Below are positions 1-5,533 of a stretch of 17,992 nucleotides of DNA, in pieces. Position 1 is the first letter of the stretch. Each line of letters starts with the position of its first letter. Source of the stretch: Caulobacter sp. Its GTDB lineage: Bacteria; Pseudomonadota; Alphaproteobacteria; Caulobacterales; Caulobacteraceae. The position numbers and the translations under genes were made by a program. A model generated the notes under the pieces. That model was not told where the DNA came from. It saw only the letters and a list, made by a program, of their open reading frames with translations, and did no database searches. The stretch is taken from NCBI GenBank assembly GCA_014378155.1, contig JACMOF010000009.1, positions 1-17,992 on the forward strand, in the 5' to 3' direction.

Positions 1-354
1 CGCGAAACGCGGGGCGAACACTGACGTCACCTTCTATAACGCGATCCTACCCCAATAGCTTCCGACGGTTTCACCGGGTAGGCGCCGCGCCTCCTGAAGC
101 CGCCCGCAGCCGGCCAGGAGATCCGTCGGGCTCGCCGGGTAGTGCGCCGGACATGCCGATGACCAATCTCGAGATCCGACTAGCCGCGCTTCAATTTCTC
201 GTCCTCCGTATTTGCGCGGCGCTGTCGGTCACGCGGAAGAAAGGTGCTCGGACCCCATGGCCGAGCCCGGCTCGCTGTGCGCCGTTGCGTCCAGGCAAAT
301 CGATGAAGCGAGGTTGGCCTTCGATGCGTCGGGTGGCAGCGGCGCAGCCAGTCG
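1..354. other. Non-coding stretch at left edge, no gene supported
   Basis: I see no convincing gene here. The only open frame, a plus-strand ORF from 153 to 431, runs antisense into the response regulator, is rich in Arg and Pro and resembles nothing I know, so it looks like a shadow ORF. The segment is the 3' flank of the response regulator. No clear hairpin plus T-run terminator and no RNA gene could be identified by eye. Confidence 0.4.
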
Positions 355-1023
355 CTAGACCTCGATCAGTCTGTTGCGAATGGCGTAGCGTACGATGTCG
401 GCGAGCGAATGCGCGCCCAATTTGCGCATGATGTTTCCGCGGTGGCTCTCGACCGTCTTGACGCTGATGTCCAGCATCGAGGCGATAACCTTGTTGCTGC
501 GGGATTCCGCCAGCAGTTGAACGATCAGCAGCTCGCGCGTCGTCAGCGCCTCCGAGCCCTCAATGACCCCGCCAAGGCCGTGTCCTCTAGGGGATGGATA
601 GCTGCGCAGAACAGCGGCGGTTATGCCGGGACAGAAGTAGGGCTTGTGGTTCATTAGGGACGCCACGGCGGCGATGATGTTTTCCGTCGACGCCGACTTC
701 CGTACGAACCCTCGCGCGCCGGCGCTCAGCACTTCGCGAACCAGTTGCTCGCTGTCATGCATCGTGAAGATGAGCAATTCGGTGTGGGTCTTCAGCTTCC
801 GAACGTCTCGCGCAACGATGACGCCGCTCAGATCCGGCATGCTGATGTCCAGGATCATGACGTCGGGCGTTAGTTCCTTGGCCATCCGCACCGCGTCTCG
901 GCCATTTGAGGCCTCACCGCAGATCGTCCACCCTGGCTGGGACTCGAGCGCCTCGCGCAAACCCGCCCTGACGATGGAATGATCGTCGGCCAGCAAGATT
1001 GTGGGCGAACTTGTCGATAGCAT
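355..1023 (-). CDS. NarL/FixJ-family response regulator (receiver + LuxR-type HTH)
   Basis: A 222-residue two-component transcription regulator. The receiver domain (about residues 7-125) has the acidic pair at D13-D14 (LLADDH), the phospho-acceptor D59 (MILDISMPD), the switch Thr near T87 (IFTMHD) and the invariant Lys K109 (FVRKS). A linker leads to a LuxR-type helix-turn-helix (about 156-222) with the typical LTTREL, SNKVIASML and VKTVESHRGNIMRKL segments. Length and domain order are normal, so it should be functional. The ATG at 1023 has a purine-rich GAGAG about 9 nt upstream. No histidine kinase lies next to it, so the partner is unknown and it is an orphan within this window. It starts 33 bp downstream of a small ORF and may be co-transcribed with the aldolase gene. 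The family assignment is secure; the regulated genes are unknown. Confidence 0.93.
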   Translation of the reverse strand: MLSTSSPTILLADDHSIVRAGLREALESQPGWTICGEASNGRDAVRMAKELTPDVMILDISMPDLSGVIVARDVRKLKTHTELLIFTMHDSEQLVREVLSAGARGFVRKSASTENIIAAVASLMNHKPYFCPGITAAVLRSYPSPRGHGLGGVIEGSEALTTRELLIVQLLAESRSNKVIASMLDISVKTVESHRGNIMRKLGAHSLADIVRYAIRNRLIEV

Positions 1024-1056
1024 CGAAAACTCTCGGTGGAATAGTGAAGACGCGCG

Positions 1057-1323
1057 TTAATTCTCTACTTTCGTTTGAAATAGATGGTGAATTCGCCGCG
1101 CAAGGTTGCAACAAGCTGCAGCATTGAGATTAGGAATCGCTTGGGGGCACATATTGGTAGGTGCAAAAGGCGTTCGATCTGGCGGGTCTCGCAGGAGACC
1201 CTTCTGTTCACCGGCGGCTTGCTGCTGCTGATCGGCTCGTTTCAAGATCTTGTCGAGTGTCCTGGCGCCGAACGCAGCACTCGCGCCACCGCCCGCGCCG
1301 CTGGCCGAACGACCGGTCGGCAT
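1057..1323 (-). CDS. Small hypothetical protein (88 aa) with a strong RBS
   Basis: An ORF of 88 codons sits between the aldolase stop (1353) and the response regulator start (1023). The product begins MPTGRSASGAGGG, has a short helical, Gln-rich stretch (LDKILKRADQQQQ) and ends with a Cys-containing tail (MCPQ, AACCNLARR). I recognise no family. Its main support is a near-ideal Shine-Dalgarno GGGGG block eight bases before the ATG, and its position in the same direction between two real genes. The C-terminal half looks less like a conserved protein, so the true gene could be shorter or the ORF may be spurious. The Cys-rich tail also leaves open a small modified or regulatory peptide, but nothing else supports that. 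Confidence 0.4.
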   Translation of the reverse strand: MPTGRSASGAGGGASAAFGARTLDKILKRADQQQQAAGEQKGLLRDPPDRTPFAPTNMCPQAIPNLNAAACCNLARRIHHLFQTKVEN

Positions 1324-1329
1324 CGTGAT

Positions 1330-1338
1330 TTCCCCCTT
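1330..1338 (-). promoter_or_regulatory. Strong Shine-Dalgarno sequence for the 88-aa ORF
   Basis: On the minus strand the sequence AAGGGGGAAATCACG precedes an ATG at 1323, with the G block about eight bases upstream. It lies just beyond the aldolase stop codon. It is the main argument that the 88-residue ORF is translated. Confidence 0.5.
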
Positions 1339-1352
1339 GCAGCGGCGACCGC

Positions 1353-2504
1353 CTATCGCGAGCGCCCCCGGGCCGAGACGGGCCACAAGGCCACAAGGGT
1401 GTCGCCATCCACCACATGATAGGTGTCGTAGAGGTTTACGGTGGGATCGCAGTGCGGCGCGCCCAGGATCACCCGGTCGCCCAAGGCGGGCGCCGCTTGG
1501 CCTGAGGGTGGCAGGATCGCCCCGTGCTCGTCGCCCATGAAAAAATAGCGCGAGCCTTCCGGCGCGCCGCCTAGCACTTTTGGCGGTTCGGCGTCGGTCG
1601 ACATAGCCTTGAAGCCCGCATCGACAGTGGCCATGCCGGGGGTGTTGGCGCTGACGACTCGGGCGTCGATCAGCAGCGACGCCTCGTAGGGACTGGCGGC
1701 CGCGCCGTCGCCGGCGATGTCGCAGACCAGGTACTGGCCGTCCATGAATACGTAGGAGCCGACTTGGAACTCGGTGAAGATTCCAAGCTCGGCGTCGATG
1801 CGGTGTGAACCCGTACCCGAGCCGGATACGATGGGCGGCGGGCCTCCAGCTGCGGTCAAGGCTTCGATCACCGAGCGGATATAGTCGCCGCGGCCCTCCA
1901 GGTTGGCCTTGCGGTCGGCGAAACTCTCGATGTGCTGCTGCATGCCGCAATAGCATTGCAGCCCGGCATAGATCAGTCCGGGCTGGCCGCCGATGGCCTC
2001 CAACAGCGCGACTGCGGCTGCGGGCGAGGCGACGCCGGTGCGGTGGATGCCTGGATCCAGATCGATCATGACCTTCAGCGGCTTCCCGGCCGCGGCGGCG
2101 GCCAGGCCGAGCGCCGCGATATTGGCAGGGTGATCGGTAACGACCATCAGGTCGGTCGTCACGGCGTTGAGGGCGATCAGGCGCGCGATGGCCGGGGTTG
2201 AAACCACGGGCGAGGTGATCAGCAGGCCGTTCGTCACGCCGCCTTCGGCAAGGGCCTCGGCCTCGCCGATCTTGGCGCAGCACAGGCCCACGGCGCCGGC
2301 CGCAAGTTGCAGCTTGGCTATGTCGACGCTCTTGTGGGTCTTGGCGTGGGGACGCAGCTTCAGACCCTTGCCAGCGGCAAACTCGGCCATGCGGGCGATA
2401 TTGCGTTCCAAGGCAGGCTTGTCGATCACCAGCACCGGCGTGTTGAGATCACGACGCGAGCCTTGGGCGCCGATCAGGTGGGCGTGCAGGTCGTGGTCGG
2501 TCAT
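1353..2504 (-). CDS. DSD1-family PLP enzyme, D-threonine aldolase-like
   Basis: A 383-residue enzyme of the fold-type III (alanine-racemase-like) PLP family. Related enzymes cleave D-threonine or D-3-hydroxy amino acids to glycine and an aldehyde, or dehydrate D-serine. The PLP lysine is K55 in RPHAKTHKS, near the N-terminus as expected. The divalent-metal site of the C-terminal beta domain is present as H351 and D353 in APHCDPT. SGSGTG and GSYVFMDGQY are also family-typical. Length is normal and no lesion is seen. The ATG at 2504 has only a weak GGAACC upstream. The 3' end of an FAD-oxidase gene lies 13 bp upstream, so this gene was probably second in a two-gene operon whose first gene is now destroyed. 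Its present promoter is unclear. Substrate (D-Thr, D-Ser or a beta-hydroxy-Asp) cannot be read from sequence. Confidence 0.88.
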   Translation of the reverse strand: MTDHDLHAHLIGAQGSRRDLNTPVLVIDKPALERNIARMAEFAAGKGLKLRPHAKTHKSVDIAKLQLAAGAVGLCCAKIGEAEALAEGGVTNGLLITSPVVSTPAIARLIALNAVTTDLMVVTDHPANIAALGLAAAAAGKPLKVMIDLDPGIHRTGVASPAAAVALLEAIGGQPGLIYAGLQCYCGMQQHIESFADRKANLEGRGDYIRSVIEALTAAGGPPPIVSGSGTGSHRIDAELGIFTEFQVGSYVFMDGQYLVCDIAGDGAAASPYEASLLIDARVVSANTPGMATVDAGFKAMSTDAEPPKVLGGAPEGSRYFFMGDEHGAILPPSGQAAPALGDRVILGAPHCDPTVNLYDTYHVVDGDTLVALWPVSARGRSR

Positions 2505-2517
2505 GGCGCGGTTCCGA

Positions 2518-2625
2518 TCAGAGGCCGAAAAATTCGGTCAGGTGTGTATTGGCGAACTTACCGGTCGGGTCCCAGGTCTTGCGCGCGGCCAGGAAATCGG
2601 CGGCGCGCGGATAAAGCCTTACACC
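2518..2625 (-). pseudogene. 3' remnant of FAD-linked lactone oxidase-like gene (35 codons)
   Basis: Reading the minus strand back from the stop at 2518 gives 35 in-frame codons containing RLYPRAADFLAARKTWDP and TGKFANTHLTEFFGL. This is the characteristic extreme C-terminus of D-arabinono-1,4-lactone oxidase / L-gulonolactone oxidase-type flavoproteins (pattern LYPR-x-ADFLA-x-R-x3-DP-x-G-x-F-x-N). The frame hits TAG at 2626-2628 and the similarity stops there, 43 bp short of the IS1595 left end. The gene is therefore truncated by insertion or an associated rearrangement. The remnant lies 13 bp from the aldolase start in the same direction, as in an ancestral operon. I could not convincingly find the missing 5' part on the far side of the element. 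Confidence 0.72.
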
Positions 2626-2668
2626 CTAGCGCACCCGGGATTGTCCGCCTTACCGACCAGTGAAGATA

Positions 2669-2701
2669 GGACAATATTCCTAATTATGCCCTTTACATAC
2701 C
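2669..2701 (+). repeat. Left terminal inverted repeat of the IS1595 element
   Basis: Outside to inside it reads GGACAATATTCC followed by TAATTATGCCCTTTACATACC. It pairs with 4650-4682 in inverted orientation; the inner 25 bases (2677-2701) match at 23 positions and the outer eight diverge more. It ends just before the inward-facing promoter of the passenger genes. Confidence 0.78.
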
Positions 2702-2730
2702 TGACAAATTAGGGGGATTCCGGCTATCGT
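2701..2730 (+). promoter_or_regulatory. Putative promoter for passenger genes (leaderless start)
   Basis: CTGACA (2701-2706) resembles a -35 box, and TATCGT (2725-2730) an acceptable -10 box, with an 18-bp spacer. Transcription would begin about 2737, exactly at the ATG of the first passenger ORF, implying a leaderless mRNA, a common situation in Caulobacter-like bacteria. This is consensus matching by eye only. Confidence 0.4.
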
Positions 2731-2736
2731 TCCGCT

Positions 2737-3009
2737 ATGGAACGGCTAGCTGAAATAGAGGCCACTCGGGGCTGCGGTCACATCGCCACCCTTACCGACG
2801 TGCGCGGCGGCGAAATAGGGTTTAATGTTGAGCTATGGCGCGATTGTTCTGGGCGCGTTGTAGTCCGCGCTTACAACGAGGCGGGCTACAATTGGACAGA
2901 GATTGACCTATGGGATCTTGTGTCGTGGCTCAAGAATGGACCTGAACTTCACCGTGACACCTCCACACCCATTAGAGTCGATACTAGTGGACATCGAAAA
3001 GGCCATTGA
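2737..3009 (+). CDS. IS passenger protein 1, hypothetical (90 aa)
   Basis: A small acidic-to-neutral protein starting MERLAEIEATRG, with a central beta-rich stretch (IGFNVELWRDCSGRVVVRAYN) and the segment WTEIDLWDLVSWLKNG. The C-terminal 25 or so residues look unstructured and overlap the next gene. I know no function; similar small proteins accompany IS1595-type transposases. Its start is favoured because a promoter-like pair of boxes would place the transcript start right at this ATG, and no Shine-Dalgarno is visible. It overlaps the next gene by 74 bp in another frame, suggesting coupled translation. It could be an accessory to passenger protein 2, for example a partner or antidote, but that is inference from adjacency. 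Confidence 0.6.
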   Translation: MERLAEIEATRGCGHIATLTDVRGGEIGFNVELWRDCSGRVVVRAYNEAGYNWTEIDLWDLVSWLKNGPELHRDTSTPIRVDTSGHRKGH

Positions 3010-3502
3010 CGCAGGGTTATTCTATTTAGCTGTGCATCTTGCGCTTTCAGTTCCGGATATCTGCGGGTCGCTTGAATGCGACTTAGACCCAGATAAGCCG
3101 TGGAAGAAGGTTGAAAAAAGGTACAAAGATTGGTTTACAGAGAACCTGTCGGACAAGTTTTTAATATTCACCGTTGACGATTGCTGGGCAATGCGCGGCG
3201 GGGTCGTCCATAACGGGACTTTGAAAAGTAATCGCAGTAGCGCAAAATACGACAGGATCGTTCTTACTCTTCCGTCCAATTTTACGCTTCATGAGTGCGT
3301 TTCGGCGGACAATGCAGGTGTGATTGAGAGCGCGCTTCAGCTTGATGCTGTCATGTTTTGCCAGCAGGTTCGGGCCGCAGCTCGCCAGTGGGCTCTTGCC
3401 AAGAAAGACGACCCCATTGTTTCAAAGAATCTCGACAACCTCGTTCGCTTTCGCCCGAATGGAATCTTCCCCCACTTTGTCGGGGTTCCGGTGATCGCAT
3501 GA
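2936..3502 (+). CDS. IS passenger protein 2, HEPN-like motif (188 aa)
   Basis: The N-terminal half is predicted helical (ESILVDIEKAIDAGLFYLAVHLALSVPDIC). It is followed by a helix carrying WAMRGGVVHNG and then strands such as DRIVLTLPSNF. R-G-G-V-V-H fits the R-x4-6-H catalytic signature of HEPN ribonucleases and related non-catalytic HEPN domains, and lies at the end of a helix as expected. This is motif-level similarity only; I cannot name the exact family. An in-frame ATG at 2903 would add 11 residues; 2936 is chosen to limit overlap with the upstream ORF, but neither start has a clear Shine-Dalgarno. The stop overlaps the next start as ATGA, so translation is probably coupled. Codon use is more AT-rich than in the host genes. 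It might be an element-stabilising RNase toxin, a regulator of transposition or a defence cargo. Confidence 0.7.
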   Translation: MDLNFTVTPPHPLESILVDIEKAIDAGLFYLAVHLALSVPDICGSLECDLDPDKPWKKVEKRYKDWFTENLSDKFLIFTVDDCWAMRGGVVHNGTLKSNRSSAKYDRIVLTLPSNFTLHECVSADNAGVIESALQLDAVMFCQQVRAAARQWALAKKDDPIVSKNLDNLVRFRPNGIFPHFVGVPVIA

Positions 3503-3654
3503 CTCAAGCCTCCGATCCGACTGCCGCGCGCCGTGACGAAGTGATCAAGCGCATGCTTGGCACCCCGCCTCGGCCTAGGCCGAGTCCAGAAACGAAGCCG
3601 CCTTCTTCCGGCGCTTCTCGCGCATCCGATAAAGACGCGCCGCCGCAAACTTAA
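3499..3654 (+). CDS. IS passenger protein 3, small Pro-rich protein (51 aa)
   Basis: A 51-residue protein beginning MTQASDPTAARRDEVIKRM and continuing LGTPPRPRPSPETKPP. The short helix DEVIKRML followed by TPPRPRP resembles many tiny uncharacterised proteins with a KRML-x-TPP motif found around mobile elements, but no function is known to me. Its ATG overlaps the stop of passenger 2 (ATGA), strong evidence of translational coupling, and its stop overlaps the transposase stop by 4 bp on the other strand. The arrangement, a small hydrophilic protein coupled to a candidate HEPN nuclease, would suit an antitoxin or partner peptide; this is inference. Confidence 0.55.
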   Translation: MTQASDPTAARRDEVIKRMLGTPPRPRPSPETKPPSSGASRASDKDAPPQT

Positions 3655-4625
3655 ACGTTGGCGACACCAGCCTGAACATACGTCAGGCGCTTGCCGATCG
3701 TACCCTTGATCGCAAGGTCCGTCCGTTCCCCGTCGTTGATGCCAAGTGCGATTCGGGTGTTGTGGCGGAAGCCAAACTCCGTGACGTAACGGTTCAGGTG
3801 CTTCTCAGAGCAGTGCTGATAGACGCCCTTCATGCCTTTCTTGAACACGCCGAAGAAGCCTTCCGCGCTGTTGGTGTTGACGTCGCCACGCGCATATTCG
3901 CCAGCCGAGTGTTTCACCGTTTCATGCGATGCGAACACGTCAGCAGCGCCCGTGTAGAGGCGGCTTTCGTCGGTGTGGAGGCGGGTCGCCGGATCGACGT
4001 TGGCCATGACCAAAGCGGACACAGTGGCCTTGTCAGCAACGGCGACGTGAAAGACCTTGGCCTTGCCGCCGCGCTCTACCAGGGCGACCACAGGGCGGCT
4101 GTTGCGGACCTTGCCGCCCTTGCTGTTTGGCTTCGTGAAGGGCCTGCCGCGCGTGGTGACGGTCGGGGTGATCGCGGGTTTGCCGTAATAGGTTTCGTCG
4201 GCTTCCACGACCTTGCCTTCGCCACCTAGCGGGGTGTCGTCAGTGTCGATCATCGCTTCGCGGATGCGGTGCGCCATGAACCACGCCGTGCGGTAAGAGC
4301 CGAGGGCGAGTTCACGCTGAAGCTGGAGGGCGCTGATCCCCTTCTTGCTGGCGCACATAAGGTGCGTCGCCAGAAGCCACTTGTTCAGCGGAACCTTGGA
4401 GTCCTCATAGACCGTGCCGATGGTGGCCGTGAACGGCTCCGCACAAGCCTTGCACTTGTAAAGGCCGGGGCGGGTGCCCTTGCCCTTGAGAAGGGTGGAT
4501 TGATCGTCACCGACCACGCCGCAATGCGGGCACGTCCGACCGGCAGGCCAGCGCAGCGCCTCGAAGTGCGCGCGGGCCTTTTCGGCGTCGTGGAAGATCG
4601 GATCTGAGAGTGTTGCGGTTGCCAG
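3651..4625 (-). CDS. IS1595-family DDE transposase (ISXO2-like domain)
   Basis: An N-terminal zinc ribbon (CPHCG paired with YKCKACAEPF) is followed by FTATIGTVYEDSKVPLNKWL, the helical ISMALQLQ-type segment, and a DDE catalytic core. The acidic residues lie in VEADETYYGK, LHTDESRLY and VNTNSAEGFFG, the last followed by the family-typical VFKKGMKGVYQHC and FRHNTR. The frame is intact over about 324 residues. The start is odd: the first conventional in-frame start is a GTG at 4517 that would delete the first half of the zinc ribbon. Upstream of it the frame is open to beyond 4660 with no ATG, GTG or TTG. I propose CTG at 4625, which places LSDPIFHDAEKARAHFEALRW at the normal N-terminus. Either a rare CTG start is used or the copy is start-codon-defective. 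Confidence 0.85.
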   Translation of the reverse strand: MATATLSDPIFHDAEKARAHFEALRWPAGRTCPHCGVVGDDQSTLLKGKGTRPGLYKCKACAEPFTATIGTVYEDSKVPLNKWLLATHLMCASKKGISALQLQRELALGSYRTAWFMAHRIREAMIDTDDTPLGGEGKVVEADETYYGKPAITPTVTTRGRPFTKPNSKGGKVRNSRPVVALVERGGKAKVFHVAVADKATVSALVMANVDPATRLHTDESRLYTGAADVFASHETVKHSAGEYARGDVNTNSAEGFFGVFKKGMKGVYQHCSEKHLNRYVTEFGFRHNTRIALGINDGERTDLAIKGTIGKRLTYVQAGVANV

Positions 4626-4630
4626 GCACT

Positions 4631-4659
4631 TTAATACCGAATCGAGCCCGGTATGTAAA
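4631..4659 (-). promoter_or_regulatory. Putative transposase promoter within the right IS end
   Basis: On the minus strand TTTACA (4659-4654) and TATTAA (4636-4631) are separated by exactly 17 bp. The -35 box lies inside the inverted repeat. Predicted initiation near 4624-4625 coincides with the proposed CTG start, implying a leaderless transposase mRNA, matching the arrangement at the other end of the element. Confidence 0.4.
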
Positions 4660-4682
4660 GTGCATAGTTAGGAAAATATTCC
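4650..4682 (-). repeat. Right terminal inverted repeat of the IS1595 element
   Basis: Reverse-complemented it reads GGAATATTTTCC then TAACTATGCACTTTACATACC, pairing with 2669-2701. The outermost 12 bases (4671-4682) are themselves palindrome-like. Inward of base 4650 the two ends share no further similarity. Confidence 0.78.
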
Positions 4683-4867
4683 TTTAGCCCGCAGATGAGA
4701 TAGTTGGCGCCAATGGTCGCCCAGGAAAAGATTCAGTGGCCTAGCCCCTAAAAACAGCCTGCGGATGGCCGTGGCGGGTTAGTATTCCGGGGTAGGAAAG
4801 ACCTAAGAAGGCCAAGGCTTCGAGATCGACCGCACTTTGTCGGCTTCGTTATGGTTGTTCGTCACCA

Positions 4868-5065
4868 TCAGCCCATAATTGGAGCGCCCAAGGCGACCCG
4901 CACCACGACATCCGCCCCCGAGGCGTCGTACATGCCGTGATGCGCCGCGACGGCGACCTCGACCGGGCCCGCGACTTAGGCGGCGGGGGTCTCGACGTCG
5001 CGCAAAGGCAGGGCGCCGTCGAAGGTGGCGAAAGCGTGAGAATCATTGCCTGTCTGTCTACGCGC
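4868..5065 (-). pseudogene. Unidentified coding remnant with in-frame stop
   Basis: The minus-strand frame ending in TGA at 4868 has very strong G/C third positions. It reads HAFATFDGALPLRDVETPAA, a TAA stop (4976-4978), then VAGPVEVAVAAHHGMYD and ASGADVVVRVALGAPIMG. The codon pattern before and after the stop is equally gene-like, so this looks like a fragment of a once-translated protein interrupted by a nonsense mutation. I do not recognise the family. It faces the same way as the flanking genes and has no visible start signal. It could alternatively be two unrelated short open stretches. Confidence 0.4.
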
Positions 5066-5181
5066 CTAAGTAATATTATCAGCAATAATGCCATGACTCC
5101 TAGCCACCGAATTTGAGGTTTCCAAGGCAAACCGCCGGCTTTCACGACGTTCCCGCTTGAGAATGTACCAACGTACTGACG

Positions 5182-5315
5182 TGACTCCATAATCCATGAG
5201 AATCTCAGTCTCAGATTTTGGAGTCAGAACCCGGACCAATTGGAGTCAGTTGCGGAGTTTGGAGTCAGCCACCCCCGCGCGCCCAAAGGTTTTCGCATTC
5301 TCAGGGTTTGGAGTC
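5182..5315 (+). repeat. Cluster of TTGGAGTC(AG) repeats
   Basis: Four direct copies of a TTTGGAGTCAG-type motif occur at 5217-5227, 5239-5249 (ATTGGAGTCAG), 5258-5268 and 5307-5315 (the last ends TC-TTTT). One inverted copy, ATGGAGTCA, lies at 5190-5182. The first three copies are spaced 22 and 19 bp apart, close to two helical turns each. The sequence between copies is not conserved. The cluster resembles protein-binding sites or a worn tandem repeat; no nearby gene explains it. Confidence 0.5.
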
Positions 5316-5337
5316 TTTTGACACGCTCTCACTAACG

Positions 5338-5478
5338 GAATGAAAATCCCAGACGCTCTCCAGCAGCATGGTGCGGGTCACCAGCCGGCCGGCGCGGCAT
5401 CAGATATTCCAGCAGCTGAAATTCCCGCTTCAGATAGGCGGCGGCTTCCTTGTCGTCCTCGACCAGCAACAGCTTCAT
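5338..5478 (-). pseudogene. OmpR-type response regulator pseudogene, internal deletion
   Basis: From ATG at 5478 the minus strand encodes MKLLLVEDDKEAAAYLKR, the unmistakable start of an OmpR/PhoB receiver domain. It then passes directly in frame into EFQLLEYLM, which normally sits in the C-terminal winged helix. One base out of frame it continues VTRTMLLESVWDFH. About 135 codons covering the phosphorylation site and most of the receiver are missing, a second small frameshift follows, and everything after WDFH (the DNA-recognition helix) is lost. A purine-rich GAGGCAGG still precedes the ATG. It lies 55 bp downstream of the cyclopropane synthase gene. It cannot make a working regulator. Confidence 0.78.
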
Positions 5479-5533
5479 GCGATCAACCTGCCTCTATTCG
5501 TGCGGAGAGGAAGGGCAAATCGCCCAGGAGGCG

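Larger units (their letters stand above)
2669..4682. mobile_element. IS1595-family insertion sequence with passenger genes
   Basis: A roughly 2.0-kb element bounded by imperfect 33-bp inverted repeats (2669-2701 and 4650-4682; 23 of the 25 inner bases match). It carries a DDE transposase on the minus strand and three passenger ORFs on the plus strand that converge on it, the two sets overlapping by 4 bp at their stops. Transposase motifs and the presence of cargo fit the ISNwi1-like part of IS1595. The passenger half is visibly more AT-rich than the host genes, supporting transfer. I found no 8-bp target duplication: the outer flanks tgaagata and tttagccc do not match. This suggests a rearrangement after insertion or that the exact ends are a few bases off. 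Confidence 0.82.
4683..5337. other. Decayed intergenic zone without an intact gene
   Basis: From the right IS end to the response regulator pseudogene no intact gene is supported. It holds a short unassigned segment (4683-4867), a coding remnant with an in-frame stop (4868-5065), and a set of TTGGAGTC repeats (5182-5315). A minus-strand ORF from 5190 to 4849 (113 codons) is open, but over its downstream half it is the out-of-frame shadow of the coding remnant, so I do not call it a gene. Confidence 0.5.

Noticed and set aside
1057..2283. Long 408-codon minus-strand ORF
   Set aside because: Most of it is an Arg/Gly/Pro-rich shadow of the aldolase gene in another frame; only its last 88 codons, with their own RBS, are plausible.
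2661..4690. Target-site duplication of the IS1595 element
   Set aside because: The eight bases outside each inverted repeat (tgaagata and tttagccc) do not match, directly or shifted by a few bases.
4683..4800. 5' part of the broken oxidase gene on the right side of the IS (GDHWRQLSHLRAK resembling an HW-x-x-L pattern)
   Set aside because: The similarity is too short and the preceding frame shows no oxidase features; not strong enough to call.
4849..5190. 113-codon minus-strand ORF with a hydrophobic stretch (GVMALLLIILL)
   Set aside because: Its second half is the wrong frame of a GC3-biased remnant and is Pro/Arg/Ser-rich; no RBS or family signature.
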